DNA of 53,994 bases from Dokdonella_A sp035263065. Its GTDB lineage: Bacteria > Pseudomonadota > Gammaproteobacteria > Xanthomonadales > Rhodanobacteraceae. The notes beneath the pieces are model-generated. The model was not told the origin of the DNA. It saw nothing but the letters and a program-made list of their open reading frames with translations, and made no database searches. Shown here piece by piece: positions 34,214-43,514 of the stretch (position 1 is its first letter; every line of letters starts with the position of its first letter). The DNA is taken from positions 1 through 53,994 of the forward strand of contig DATFRS010000337.1 of the NCBI GenBank assembly GCA_035263065.1. Reading direction: 5' to 3'. The translations under genes were made by a program, and so were the position numbers.

Positions 34214-35317
34214 ATGCTGCCGACACAGACGGAAACGAAAGCGCTGTCGCGCGAGCTGCTCGACGTCATGATCCGCACGGGCCTCATCGCCGGACTCGTG
34301 GTCTTCTGCTTCCAGATCTTCTATCCGTTCCTGCACCTGATGCTCTGGTCGGTGATCCTCGCGGTCACGCTCTACCCGTTGCACGTCCGACTCCGCGGCA
34401 AGCTTGGCGGTCGTGACGGCCGTGCGGCGACGCTGCTCGTGACGATCGGCATCGCCGTGCTGCTCGTGCCGCTCTGGTTCCTCGGCGCGTCGATGACGGA
34501 CTCCGTGCAGAACGCGCTGGCGACGGTCCGGAGCGGCGACTTCAAGATTCCGCCGCCTGCCGAGTCGGTCGCCGGGTGGCCGCTGATCGGCAAGCGCGTC
34601 TACGATTTCTGGCTGCAGGCGACCGCCGACCTCACCGGCCTCGCACAGAAATTCCTTCCGCAGCTGAGGGACGCCGGTCTCGTCGTGCTCGGCAAGCTCG
34701 CGGGCCTCGGCCTCGGACTCCTGATGTTCGTCGTCGCGCTGATCATCGCGGCCGTGATCATGGCGTACGGCGAGCGCGGCGCGGACAGCGCCTTCAGGAT
34801 CGCCTCGCGCCTCTCCGGGCCGGACCGCGCGCTCAAGATCACGCGGCTCTGCACGGCGACGATCCGCGCCGTCGCGCTCGGCGTCGTCGGCATCGCGTTC
34901 ATCCAGATGCTGCTGATCGGCATCGGCTTCGCGGTGATGGGCATTCCGGGGGCCGGCCTTCTCGCACTCGCGGTCCTGCTGCTCGGCATCATGCAATTGC
35001 CGGCGACGCTGATCACGCTGCCGATCATCGTCTTCGTCTTCCTCACGCGCGGTGCGGACGTCGCGACGATCGTCTTCGCGATCTACATCTTCATCGCCGG
35101 CCTCGCCGACAACGTGCTGAAGCCGCTGATGCTCGGCCGCGGCGTTGCGGTGCCGATGCCGGTCGTGCTCATCGGCGCGCTCGGCGGCATGGTCACGAGC
35201 GGCATCATCGGTCTGTTCATCGGTCCCGTGATCCTCGCAGTCGGCTACGAGCTCTTCTGGCAATGGGTCGACGAGCAGCCGCCGCCGGTCGTCGCGCGCG
35301 AGCAGAAGCAAAGCTGA
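34214..35317 (+). CDS. AI-2E family transporter (PerM/TqsA-like)
   Basis: 367 residues. The ATG at 34214 sits 6 bases after GAGGGGG; an ATG at 34208 is too close to it. Seven or eight hydrophobic segments in the AI-2E permease order: two N-terminal helices (GLIAGLVVFCFQIFYPFL), a charged central region and a C-terminal bundle with VALGVVGIAFIQMLLIG, GIPGAGLLALAVLL, NVLKPLMLGRG and GGMVTSGIIGLFIGPVIL. Family members export small signals or act in ion homeostasis; the substrate is unknown. 27 bases ahead of a K+ channel gene on the same strand, so probably one operon. Confidence 0.88.
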   Translation: MLPTQTETKALSRELLDVMIRTGLIAGLVVFCFQIFYPFLHLMLWSVILAVTLYPLHVRLRGKLGGRDGRAATLLVTIGIAVLLVPLWFLGASMTDSVQNALATVRSGDFKIPPPAESVAGWPLIGKRVYDFWLQATADLTGLAQKFLPQLRDAGLVVLGKLAGLGLGLLMFVVALIIAAVIMAYGERGADSAFRIASRLSGPDRALKITRLCTATIRAVALGVVGIAFIQMLLIGIGFAVMGIPGAGLLALAVLLLGIMQLPATLITLPIIVFVFLTRGADVATIVFAIYIFIAGLADNVLKPLMLGRGVAVPMPVVLIGALGGMVTSGIIGLFIGPVILAVGYELFWQWVDEQPPPVVAREQKQS

Positions 35318-35344
35318 CGCCGGGACACCTCGAGGAACGCTCGC

Positions 35345-35779
35345 GTGCTGCGCAATCTCCTGGTCGGTATTCCCGTGATGGTGCTCTGCCTCGTGCTGCA
35401 GGCGGTGTTCGTCAGCGCGAACCTCCGCTACTTCGCGCGCTCGCGTCTCGCGCGCGAGAATCGCTGGTCGCAGTGGCAGGAAATCGTCCTGCTCTCCGTC
35501 GTGATGCTGCTGATGCTGGTCTCGAATCTCGCGCAGATGGTCATCTGGGCGCTCGTCTTTATCGTGCTCGGCGAGTTCGGCGATTTCACCACCGCGCTCT
35601 ACCACTCGGCCGTCAACTTCGTGACGCTCGGCTACGGCGACATCGTCATGACCGATCCGTGGCGCTTCCTCGGCCCGCTCGAATCGGTCAACGGCATTCT
35701 GATGTTCGGCATCTCGACGGCGGTGATGACCGCCGCGATCCTCGATGTCGTCAAGCATCGGATGACGAAGCCGCCGTGA
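35345..35779 (+). CDS. Minimal two-pore-helix potassium channel protein
   Basis: 144 residues, GTG start after GAGGAA. Three to four membrane helices, with the potassium selectivity filter in AVNFVTLGYGDIVM (TLGYGD) between the last two. No RCK or cyclic-nucleotide domain follows, so the channel is of the minimal ion-channel (Ion_trans_2) type. It would form a tetrameric K+ pore in the inner membrane. Coupled to the AI-2E gene by a 27-base gap. Confidence 0.85.
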   Translation: MLRNLLVGIPVMVLCLVLQAVFVSANLRYFARSRLARENRWSQWQEIVLLSVVMLLMLVSNLAQMVIWALVFIVLGEFGDFTTALYHSAVNFVTLGYGDIVMTDPWRFLGPLESVNGILMFGISTAVMTAAILDVVKHRMTKPP

Positions 35780-35815
35780 AGCATCGGCGCGCACCTCCGC
35801 GCGCGGCCGGCTTTG

Positions 35816-38452
35816 TCACGGCGGCGACGCCGTCGCCTCGAGTTGCCGCCTGGCGGTCTCGTACTCGACGCGGTCGTGATCCTTGAGACCGCCTGCCGCG
35901 TCGAGCGCCTGCCACTGCGCCACCGCCTGCGCGTAGAGAGAGCGCGCTCGTTCGCGCTCGCCGTCTTCGCTCGCCCACGCAGCCTGCGCCTGATACGTCA
36001 CCGCGACGTCGCGGCGCGCGCCGAGATCGCCGGGCGCGGCTTCGACGATCCGCAGGCGCACCTTCAGCGCTTCGCCCATCGCCGCGTCGGCGGCGCCTGC
36101 GTGCCTGAGGCCGCGCTCGGCGTTGCCGATGCGCCAGTGGCTGTTCGCGACGGCGCTCAGCACGCCCGAGCTTTCCGGCGCGAGCGCGAGCAGGCGCTGC
36201 TGCAGCGCCAGCGCCTCCCGGTAGCGCGCCACCGCGTCGTCGGGACGATGCTCGGCCTGTGCGACATCGCCGAGCTTGTTGGTCGCGAGCGCGACGTCGC
36301 TCAACGCCTGCGCATCGGCCGGATCGAGCGCGAGCCGGCGGCTCGCATTGTCGAGGCCGCGCCGGTACGCGGCCTGCGCATCGCGGGTCGAGACGTCGAT
36401 GAGGTTTTCGCCGAACTGAAGCTCCGCGACCAGCAGGGCATGGCCGGCGGCGGCCTCCTGCGGCTCGGCCGCCACGATCGCCTGCAGTCGCCCGACCGCG
36501 CGGCCGAGCGCGGCACGCGCGGCGTCGCCGCGATCCTGCCAGCCGAGCGCGTTGCCGAGCCGCGCTTCGGATTCACCGAGAAACAGCGCGTAACCGGCGG
36601 CGTCGGCATCGCGTGCCAGACCGCGCTCCAGTGTCGCGATGATCGCCTCGTACGCGGCGATCGCCGCGTCGAGCTTTCCGTTCCACGAATCGATGTCGGC
36701 GAGCCCGCGCTTCGCGGCGAGCACGACCAGATCGAGCGAGGCGTCATTCTCGCGACGCGCGGCGAGCGATTCCGCGGACGCGAGCGCGCGACGATAGCGC
36801 GCCGCGGCGCCATCGAGGTCGCCGGTCCAGTACAGGATGCCGCCCGCGCCGAGGTCCGTGCGCGCGCTCTCCTCGGCAAGATCGGCGTCGCCGGGACGCT
36901 GCGCCCGTGCGCCGTCGAGCAGCGCCGTCGCGCGCGCGTAGCTCGCGAGCGCTTCGGCGCTCCGGCCGAGATTCGCGTACCCCTGACGGCCCTGGTCGTC
37001 GCCGAGCGTGCGGTAGGCGCGCGCGAATTCGAGCGCGAGCTCCGGCCGCTCGCGGGCCGTCGGCGCGAGATCGTCGAGATAGCCCATCGCCTCGGCGGTC
37101 AGGCGCGAGCGCAGCGCCGTCGTGCCGGGCAGGTGCGCCAGCGCGCTGTGCACGTCGACGAGCAAGAGGTTCGCCAGGCGCCGCACTTCGCCGAGCCGCG
37201 CCTCGGCTTCGCGCCGCTGCTGCTCGGCGACGTGCGCCTGCCAGACGACCGCGGCGAGGCCGACGCCGAGCGCAAGCAGCGCGACGATCGTCGCTGCAAG
37301 CCCGTACCGGTGACGCCGCGCGAACTTGCCGGCTCGGTAGTGCCACGTCGCGGGCCGCGCGCGCACGGGACGTCCGCCGAGATGCCGCTCGACGTCGTCG
37401 GCGAAGTCGGCGACGCTCGCGTAGCGATGCGCGGGCTCCTTCGCAAGCGCCTTGGCGAGCACGCGATCGAGATCGCCGCGGAGCTCCCTCGCGGCAGCAC
37501 CGGAGGCGACGCTGCTCGCTCGCGGCGGAATCGCGTCGCGGATGCGCTCGGCCGATTCGGCGAGCGCACAGCCGTCGAGCGGGATCGGCGCGCGGCCCGT
37601 GAGCAGGCGATACAGCAGCACGCCGAGCTGGTACACGTCGGTCGCCGTCGTGATCGCGCCGCCGCCGATCTGCTCCGGTGCGGTGTATTCGGGCGTGCCG
37701 AGCCACGCCTGCGTGCGCGTCTCGGTGCCGGAAACGGCCTCGAGCGCAAGCAGCTTGGCGACGCCGAAGTCGAGCAGCTTGATCGCGCCGTCGCCGCCGA
37801 CGAGGATGTTGCCGGGCTTGAGATCGCGGTGCACGAGCAGATGACGATGCGCGTGCTGCACGGCCGCCGCGACGTCGACGAAGAGCCGCAGGCGCGTCGC
37901 GACATCCGCCCCGCACCGTGCGCACCACGCATCGATCGGCTCGCCTTCGACGTATTCCATCGCGAACCATGGCACGCCCTCGGCCGTCGTGCCGGCGTCG
38001 ATCAGCCGCGCGATCGCCGGATGCTCGAGCGCGGCGAGGGCGCGCCGCTCTGCGTCGAAGCGGCGCTGCCAGTCCGGCGACGCCATGCCGCTCGCGGCGA
38101 TCAGCTTGATCGCGACGTTCTGCTCGAACGCGCCGTCGACGCGCACGGCGAAGAGCACGCGCCCCATGCCGCCCGCGCCGAGCTCGCGCTCGACGCGCCA
38201 CGGCCCGATCCGGCGGCCGGCCCAGTCGCCGCGGCGATCGAGATCGCGCCGCTCGCGCTCGAGCGCCGCGACGATCGCGGGGCTCGATGCCGCGTGCGCT
38301 TCGAGAAGCCGCCGCAACCGATCGTGCATCGCCGGCGATTCGCTGCGCAGCGCCGCGAGCAGTGCCTCGCGTGCAGCCGGCGCGAGATCGAGGGCTTCGT
38401 GGAACAGCGCCTTCAGCCGCTCGCGCGAGACGTCGGCCGGCTCAGCGCTCAT
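35816..38452 (-). CDS. Transmembrane Ser/Thr protein kinase with TPR C-terminus
   Basis: 878 residues. A helical N-terminal region (about 1-80) of the kind found in Acidobacteria/Xanthomonadales kinases beside ECF sigma genes. Kinase domain about 85-350: VERELGAGGMGRVLFAV, VAIKLIA lysine, LVHRDLKPGNILV catalytic loop, KLLDFGVAKLL and GTPEYTAPEQI. One membrane helix (GLAATIVALLALGVGLAAVVW, near 405-425) then many TPR-like helices, expected in the periplasm. Its start overlaps the sigma gene by 11 bases. The convergent K+ channel gene ends 37 bases from its stop. It likely phosphorylates the sigma factor (inference). Confidence 0.92.
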   Translation of the reverse strand: MSAEPADVSRERLKALFHEALDLAPAAREALLAALRSESPAMHDRLRRLLEAHAASSPAIVAALERERRDLDRRGDWAGRRIGPWRVERELGAGGMGRVLFAVRVDGAFEQNVAIKLIAASGMASPDWQRRFDAERRALAALEHPAIARLIDAGTTAEGVPWFAMEYVEGEPIDAWCARCGADVATRLRLFVDVAAAVQHAHRHLLVHRDLKPGNILVGGDGAIKLLDFGVAKLLALEAVSGTETRTQAWLGTPEYTAPEQIGGGAITTATDVYQLGVLLYRLLTGRAPIPLDGCALAESAERIRDAIPPRASSVASGAAARELRGDLDRVLAKALAKEPAHRYASVADFADDVERHLGGRPVRARPATWHYRAGKFARRHRYGLAATIVALLALGVGLAAVVWQAHVAEQQRREAEARLGEVRRLANLLLVDVHSALAHLPGTTALRSRLTAEAMGYLDDLAPTARERPELALEFARAYRTLGDDQGRQGYANLGRSAEALASYARATALLDGARAQRPGDADLAEESARTDLGAGGILYWTGDLDGAAARYRRALASAESLAARRENDASLDLVVLAAKRGLADIDSWNGKLDAAIAAYEAIIATLERGLARDADAAGYALFLGESEARLGNALGWQDRGDAARAALGRAVGRLQAIVAAEPQEAAAGHALLVAELQFGENLIDVSTRDAQAAYRRGLDNASRRLALDPADAQALSDVALATNKLGDVAQAEHRPDDAVARYREALALQQRLLALAPESSGVLSAVANSHWRIGNAERGLRHAGAADAAMGEALKVRLRIVEAAPGDLGARRDVAVTYQAQAAWASEDGERERARSLYAQAVAQWQALDAAGGLKDHDRVEYETARRQLEATASPP

Positions 38453-38957
38453 CGTCGTGCAGCTCGCACTGCAGCCAGGCGAGCGCCATCGCGGCCTCGC
38501 GTTTCACGGTCGCCGCCGAGCAGCCGGCGGCCTCGGCCGTCTCCTCGATCGTGAAGCCGGCGAAGTAGCGCATCTCGACGATCAGCGCCTGCCGCGCGTC
38601 GATCGCCTCGAGGCGCGCGAGCGCCGCGTCGAGAGCGACGAGGTCGACGTCGTCGTGCGTCTGCGCGATGTCCTCGTCGAGCGTCACGCGCGCGAAGCCG
38701 GCGCCGCGCTTGTCGGCCGCTTTCGCGCGCGCATGGTCGATCAGCACCGAGCGCATGCCGCGAACCGCGAGCGCGATGATCTCGCGGCGGTCGGAAATCT
38801 CGAGCGGCGTCTTCGCGAAGCGCAGGAATACTTCGTTGACGAGCGCAGTCGGCTGCAGCGTGTGCGCGTCCTGCCCGCGCAGCGCGCCCTGCGCGAGACG
38901 GTGCAGCTCCTGATAGATCTCGGGCAGCCAGCTCGCGAACTGAGGTTGCTCGGACAC
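38442..38957 (-). CDS. ECF sigma factor of the kinase-linked type
   Basis: 171 residues from the GTG at 38957 with GAGGGG 7 bases upstream; an ATG at 38978 lacks a ribosome-binding site. Region 2 begins ELHRLAQGALRGQ and continues QPTALVNEVFLRFAKTP and MRSVLIDHARAKAADKRG, region 4 is MRYFAGFTIEETAEAAGCSA and ATVKREAAMALAWLQ. This is the Sigma70_ECF (TIGR02999-like) group. In the core-binding helix, where ordinary sigma factors have an acidic DAED-type motif, it has PTALVNE. In ECF43-type pairs (EcfK-PknS of Xanthomonas citri, EcfP-PknT of Vibrio) phosphorylation of a Thr there restores the negative charge. Analogy only. Confidence 0.88.
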   Translation of the reverse strand: MSEQPQFASWLPEIYQELHRLAQGALRGQDAHTLQPTALVNEVFLRFAKTPLEISDRREIIALAVRGMRSVLIDHARAKAADKRGAGFARVTLDEDIAQTHDDVDLVALDAALARLEAIDARQALIVEMRYFAGFTIEETAEAAGCSAATVKREAAMALAWLQCELHDDER

Positions 38958-39133
38958 GCGCGCGCCCCTCGACGACATCGCGGGAGTCCGCGCGCGAGCA
39001 CGCCGAAAATGTCGCGGTTTGTCCCCCGGCGGTCCGAAGCACGGACCGTCGGCCGAGTCTAGCACCGCGTGACGGCGCGGCGAGGCCGGGCGGCGCGCGC
39101 GCGAAATGGCTCGCATGGCGGCGCCGCGTCGCC

Positions 39134-41584
39134 TCAGTACTGCACCGTGATTTCCCACACCCAGCCCGATGCGAAGCGCGCGTTCAGCGCGGCGATCGCG
39201 TCCGGGATGCCGTCGTCCGGCCCGCAGCCGCCGGAGAGGAGCCACATCGTGTCCGGCGGATAGCAGAACGTCGGGGCGCAGCCGAACGGCGGTCCGAACG
39301 CGGTGACCGTGTCGAGCCAGTACAGCGGGTCGTAGCCGCCGTACGCACTCATCCAGTACGTCGTCGTCGCGGTCGCGCCGGCCGGGATCGACACCGCGAC
39401 GACCGCATCGACGCAGCTTCGCCCGGGATCGGCCGGAATCGGCCCGAGGATCTCGTACGTCCCGAAGATGATCGTCGGCTCCTGCTCGACGCGCATCTCG
39501 GCCTGCGCCGAGCCGATCACCTGCCCCGATTCGCTGACCGTCACGATCACGGTATCGATGCCCGTCGCCGTGCCGCCGTTCGCGGTGTAGGTGCCGACCT
39601 TCGCGTCGAAGAGCGGCAGGCCCTGCACGAGATCGAGCGTGCCGACGGTCTCGGTCGCCTGCCAGGTGTATTCGAAGATCGAGTCGTCGCATTGCAGGCC
39701 GGAATGCGGCGGCTTGACGCGCGCCTCGAGCGCCTGCGAGGCGCCGTTCTGCAGCGAGGCGCGCCGCGGCGCGAGCAGCACCTCGACGGGATCCACGGTG
39801 ACGGTGGACGCGTCCTTGCCGGCATACACGCGATTCGTCCCGTCGATCAGATAAGCCTTGACCTCGACGGTGATCGCGCCGGAGAAATTCGCGAGCGGCA
39901 CCAGCACGCGCACGCGGTCGCTCGACGAATCGAAATCGGTGCCGCTGTGGCCGGCATCGTCGATGAGCTCGCCCGCGTCCGGCGGCGAGAGGTTCCAGTG
40001 ATAGACGAAGTGCGCCTGCGGGTCGCCCGCGGCGTCGACGACGCGCACGGTCAGCTCCGGTGCCGGCGAGACGCAGTCGGCCGACGCCTGGTCCGGCGAG
40101 AGCTCGACGTTCGCGCCCGTGACGTCGATGTCCCAGCTGTCGCCCTGTTTCGATTCGGCGATGCCGACCGCGATCGCGCCGAGATCGAAGCTCTGCAGCA
40201 GCGCGTCGACGAGGCCGAGCGCGTTGCTCAGCGTCTCGGCGTGCTCGAGCGCGCGCGTGGCCGACGCGAACGCGGCGTCGGGATCGGAGCCCGTGACGAT
40301 GATCAGGCGCAGCAGCAGGTTCGTCACCTGGTTGCGGAACGTCGCCGAACCGAAGAACGTGTTGTAGGCGTCGCCGAGCGCGCCCTGGATGTCGCCGTCC
40401 TGGATCTTGGCCGAGAACCCGGGCAACGTCGCGAACAGCGCGACGAGATCGTTCATGATCCCGTCGGTGCCGAATCCGTAGAGATTGTTGAGCTTGTCCT
40501 TGTTCGCCGGAATGATCACGCTGAGGATGCCGGGCACGATGAGGTCGCGCACGACGAACAGCATGCTGACCTGAAGCTGCTTGACCTGCTCGGTCTCGGG
40601 GAACGTATCGAGCAGGCCGACCTGCGCGGCGGGTCCGACGGCGTGCAGCACGTAATGCGTCTTCTGCGCGTCCGGCACGTTTTCGAGCCCCTGCCTTGGG
40701 CCGTCGACGGGCGTGTACGCGATCGGCTTCCCGTCCTCGACGCCGAAGATCACCAGCGACGCATCGAGCAGTGCGTCGTTGAGGTTCGCGGTGCCCGACG
40801 TCGGATCGATCGCGAAGTTCCTGGCGTCGACGGGGCACGATGGATCGCCGGCCGGCACGGTGCCGCTCTCGAACGTGCACGACTCGCGGGTGAGGAACGC
40901 GTGACCGGGACGCCGCAGCGCATTGGTGAGATAGAACGACTGGAACGGCTGGTTTGGCGTCAGGCCGCTCTGCTCGCCGGGCTGGATGATCACGCCGTCG
41001 ATGCCGCTGCCGGGCGCGCTGCGCCGCGACGGCAGGAAGTGCGCGAGCGCAGCGGCCAGTGCCTGACGCACGGCGTCGTTCGGTGCGGCGAACGCGTTTT
41101 CGTCCGCGTTGATCGCCGCCGCGATCGCCGCTTCGAGGTCGGGCAGTGCGCCGGCCCCGTCGTCGCGGATGATGTCGATGAGCTGCGGCTCGAGCTCGGG
41201 CGCCGTCAGTGCGCCGCCGAGTCCGACGAATACGAGGATCTCGGCGGTCGTGCGCGCCGAGACCGCCGTGTGCGCCGCGTCGAGCCATCCCGCGAGCAGC
41301 GGCACACCGTCGGCGTTCAGCACGAACGTCATCTCGGGGCCTTCGAGGCTCGCGATCGTGAAAGCGCCCGTGGCGTCGACGGCGGTCTCGGCGATGCCGT
41401 TGCCGACCCGAAGCGTCGCGGGATCGATCGTGCTGCCGGTCGGCAGCCCCACCTGACCTGTCAGCGGAACGACCGGAAACTCGACGGCGTTGGCAAAGCC
41501 GTCGGCGAAGAGGTAGTCGACGCGCGTCGCCCCCGCACCCGCGGCGACGAGCAACCCGAACGGCAAAGCCAGCCATCGCTTCAT
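39134..41584 (-). CDS. Large secreted protein with N-terminal F-x-DGF motif
   Basis: 816 residues from the ATG at 41584 (AAGGGGGA upstream). Signal peptide MKRWLALPFGLLVAAGAGA, followed at once by YLFADGFANAVEF. The bulk is acidic, beta-rich and has Ig-like stretches (ELTVRVVDAAGDPQ, TVTVDPVEVLLAPRRASLQ, GIDTVIVTVSESGQV). Paired cysteines and an aromatic tail (GSWVWEITVQY-like, exact end WVWEITVQY) close it. No family recognised; probably extracellular or outer-membrane bound. It lies 176 bases upstream of the ECF/kinase genes on the same strand, so it may belong to their regulon. Confidence 0.75.
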   Translation of the reverse strand: MKRWLALPFGLLVAAGAGATRVDYLFADGFANAVEFPVVPLTGQVGLPTGSTIDPATLRVGNGIAETAVDATGAFTIASLEGPEMTFVLNADGVPLLAGWLDAAHTAVSARTTAEILVFVGLGGALTAPELEPQLIDIIRDDGAGALPDLEAAIAAAINADENAFAAPNDAVRQALAAALAHFLPSRRSAPGSGIDGVIIQPGEQSGLTPNQPFQSFYLTNALRRPGHAFLTRESCTFESGTVPAGDPSCPVDARNFAIDPTSGTANLNDALLDASLVIFGVEDGKPIAYTPVDGPRQGLENVPDAQKTHYVLHAVGPAAQVGLLDTFPETEQVKQLQVSMLFVVRDLIVPGILSVIIPANKDKLNNLYGFGTDGIMNDLVALFATLPGFSAKIQDGDIQGALGDAYNTFFGSATFRNQVTNLLLRLIIVTGSDPDAAFASATRALEHAETLSNALGLVDALLQSFDLGAIAVGIAESKQGDSWDIDVTGANVELSPDQASADCVSPAPELTVRVVDAAGDPQAHFVYHWNLSPPDAGELIDDAGHSGTDFDSSSDRVRVLVPLANFSGAITVEVKAYLIDGTNRVYAGKDASTVTVDPVEVLLAPRRASLQNGASQALEARVKPPHSGLQCDDSIFEYTWQATETVGTLDLVQGLPLFDAKVGTYTANGGTATGIDTVIVTVSESGQVIGSAQAEMRVEQEPTIIFGTYEILGPIPADPGRSCVDAVVAVSIPAGATATTTYWMSAYGGYDPLYWLDTVTAFGPPFGCAPTFCYPPDTMWLLSGGCGPDDGIPDAIAALNARFASGWVWEITVQY

Positions 41585-41717
41585 CGGTTCCCCCTTGGTC
41601 ATGTCCGCGGGCCCGTGCCGGCCTGCGGGTGTCCTTTGGGGAAACGGAAAACGGTGCGGGATCGGCTCACGCCGGTCGGCGCTACACTCACGGTCGGGGA
41701 AACAGCCGGTGATACCG

Positions 41718-42185
41718 ATGGGACGCCTGCTTCGGGGACGCGCAACGCACGCCGTCGTCGCACTCGCCGCCTGCATCGCAGGTTGCGCCACCGTGCCCGA
41801 TCGGGCTGCCGACGAGCGCTACATCGTCGAAAGCGAGCACGCCTGGGCCGAGTCCGTCGCGACCGGCGACACGTCGACGATCGAGCGCATCCTCGCCGAC
41901 GACTTCATCGGCGTCGATCCGAAAGGAAAGATGTACGACAAGGCCGAGATGGTGCGCGACACGCGCGAGGCGCCGAAGTACTTCGCGTCGAATCACGTCA
42001 ACGCGGTCAAGGTGCGCTTCTACGGCGACACGGCCGTCGCGCAAGGCGACGAGTCGTGGGTCAAGCGCGCCGACGGTGCGCGCGGACGCTTCGTGTGGAC
42101 GGACACCTGGGTGCGCCGCAACGGGCGCTGGCAGATCGTCGCGGCCGAGGATCTCGTCGCGCCGGACGTCGACGCGGCCCGATGA
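41718..42185 (+). CDS. Lipoprotein of the DUF4440/SnoaL-like (NTF2) fold
   Basis: 155 residues from the ATG at 41718; a GTG at 41709 is an alternative. Lipobox LAACIAGC at the end of the signal sequence predicts a lipid anchor. The mature domain (ESEHAWAESVATGDTSTIER, ILADDFIGVDPKGKMYDK, WTDTWVRRNGRWQIVAAEDL) is the DUF4440 / nuclear-transport-factor-2-like pattern. Ligand unknown. Stop lies 4 bases from the stop of the convergent regulator. Confidence 0.8.
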   Translation: MGRLLRGRATHAVVALAACIAGCATVPDRAADERYIVESEHAWAESVATGDTSTIERILADDFIGVDPKGKMYDKAEMVRDTREAPKYFASNHVNAVKVRFYGDTAVAQGDESWVKRADGARGRFVWTDTWVRRNGRWQIVAAEDLVAPDVDAAR

Positions 42186-42189
42186 CGGT

Positions 42190-43251
42190 CTAGCCGTCGC
42201 GCCGCTTCGCGTCGGTGCAGCGCTCCGGAAACGCCTCGAGCGCCGCGCGCCAGCCCATCTGGAAGCGCGTGCGCGCATCGAGCCCTTTCATGAGCTCGCC
42301 GAGCCGCCGGTTCAGCGTCGCCGACGAGATGTCGAGCTCGTGCGCGATCGCCTTGTCGTTGAGCCCCGCGGCGAGGAGCGGAATCAGTTTCTCCGCGGCT
42401 TCCGGCAGACGCGCGACCGGTGCGCCGTGCGACGACACGCCGGTCGCATTGAACGCGATCGGCGTCGAGCGCTGCCACAGGCTCTCGAAGAGCTCGTAGA
42501 GCGCGTCGAGCAGCGCCGACGAGCGCACCAGCAGCGTCGGCCCGTCCGGCTGGCGCAGGTCGAGCGGTATGAACGCCGTGCGCCGGTCGAAGATCGCGAC
42601 CTTGAACGGCAGCTCGGGGAACACGCGGATCTCCTCGCCGGACTCGCTCTCGAGCCGCACGCGCTCGGGCGCGCCCGGCAGCGCGAGATAGTCGCCGTCG
42701 ACGATGCTGCGATAGCGCACGCCGCGCGAGCGCGCGTTGCGCTGCGCGACCTGGTCCTCCTCGAACGACGTATCGAGCCGCGTGACGCGCAGCGGCGGGC
42801 GCACCAGCGTGACGACCTCGTGCCGCGCGACCTGCTGCGCCTGCTCGAAGATGCGCCGCTCGGCGTCGCGGCTCGTCACGAGCTCGACCATCTCGCCGCG
42901 CTCGCTCGCGTCGCGCGCGCGCGAGGCGTGCGCGCTGAGGTCGGCGATCGCCGCACGTGCGCGCTCGAGCTCGGCGTGACGCTGGCTCACGATCGCCTCG
43001 ACCGCGAATTCGGGCAGCACCGCCATGTAGCGCGGCGGCTGCTCGGGCGAGTGCGTCGCGAGCCCCTTCGCGGCGAGCGCGTCGAGGAGATGTTGCGTCG
43101 CGCGCGGCTCGAGGCCGATCTCGGGCGCGACGTCGCCCGCGCCCGCGAGCCGCCGCGACAGCAGCGCGCGGTACGCGCGCTCTTCCTCGGCGCTGATGCC
43201 GAGCGCCGCGAGCGGACGGCTCGTGCCCGACGTGGATGCGGAAGTGTTCAT
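42190..43251 (-). CDS. Transcriptional regulator with TrmB-like N-terminus and LuxR-type HTH
   Basis: 353 residues from the ATG at 43251. N-terminus LGISAEEERAYRALLSRRL ... ATQHLLDALAAKGL is a winged-helix of the TrmB/MarR type. A middle sensor-like region (residues 100-270) contains ERIFEQAQQVARHEVVTLV-like helix and RVFPELPFKVAIFDRRTAF. The C-terminus LIPLLAAGLNDKAIAHELDIS and TLNRRLGELMKGL is a LuxR-family DNA-binding helix-turn-helix. This double-HTH plan is common in actinobacteria and scattered in proteobacteria. Divergent from the FG-GAP protein gene with a 263-base gap, so it may regulate that gene. Confidence 0.75.
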   Translation of the reverse strand: MNTSASTSGTSRPLAALGISAEEERAYRALLSRRLAGAGDVAPEIGLEPRATQHLLDALAAKGLATHSPEQPPRYMAVLPEFAVEAIVSQRHAELERARAAIADLSAHASRARDASERGEMVELVTSRDAERRIFEQAQQVARHEVVTLVRPPLRVTRLDTSFEEDQVAQRNARSRGVRYRSIVDGDYLALPGAPERVRLESESGEEIRVFPELPFKVAIFDRRTAFIPLDLRQPDGPTLLVRSSALLDALYELFESLWQRSTPIAFNATGVSSHGAPVARLPEAAEKLIPLLAAGLNDKAIAHELDISSATLNRRLGELMKGLDARTRFQMGWRAALEAFPERCTDAKRRDG

Positions 43252-43304
43252 CGATCGGAAAGGGTCTGGTGATGCAGCGGAAAGGTTTCGCTGATGCGCA
43301 AGGT

Positions 43305-43316
43305 GATGTTTACATC
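43305..43316. promoter_or_regulatory. Possible operator, short inverted repeat
   Basis: GATGT-TT-ACATC in a relatively AT-rich patch (43300-43345) of the 263-base divergent gap between the regulator and the propeller gene. It is a plausible site for the adjacent regulator, but short palindromes arise by chance. Confidence 0.25.
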
Positions 43317-43514
43317 TCAAGATAGAAATCAATCAAGCAGCGATCTTGTGGCGCCGAGTTGCCGAAATCCATACTCGATCGAAGCGCGCGCGTGCCGCGA
43401 AATGGACTTTGCTGCACCGCATCGACGCGCCATTCATCTCCGGCGATGCCGCACTGCCCGCTGTGCAGGCTGCGTCACCGGCTCGAAAGCATCCAGAACG
43501 GAGGGGAAATCCAC

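Noticed and set aside
38442..41576. A 1044-codon minus-strand frame suggesting a large fusion of a secreted protein with the ECF sigma factor
   Set aside because: Only the last 171 codons are sigma-like. The upstream part is an out-of-frame shadow of the 816-residue secreted protein, which has its own signal peptide and motif.
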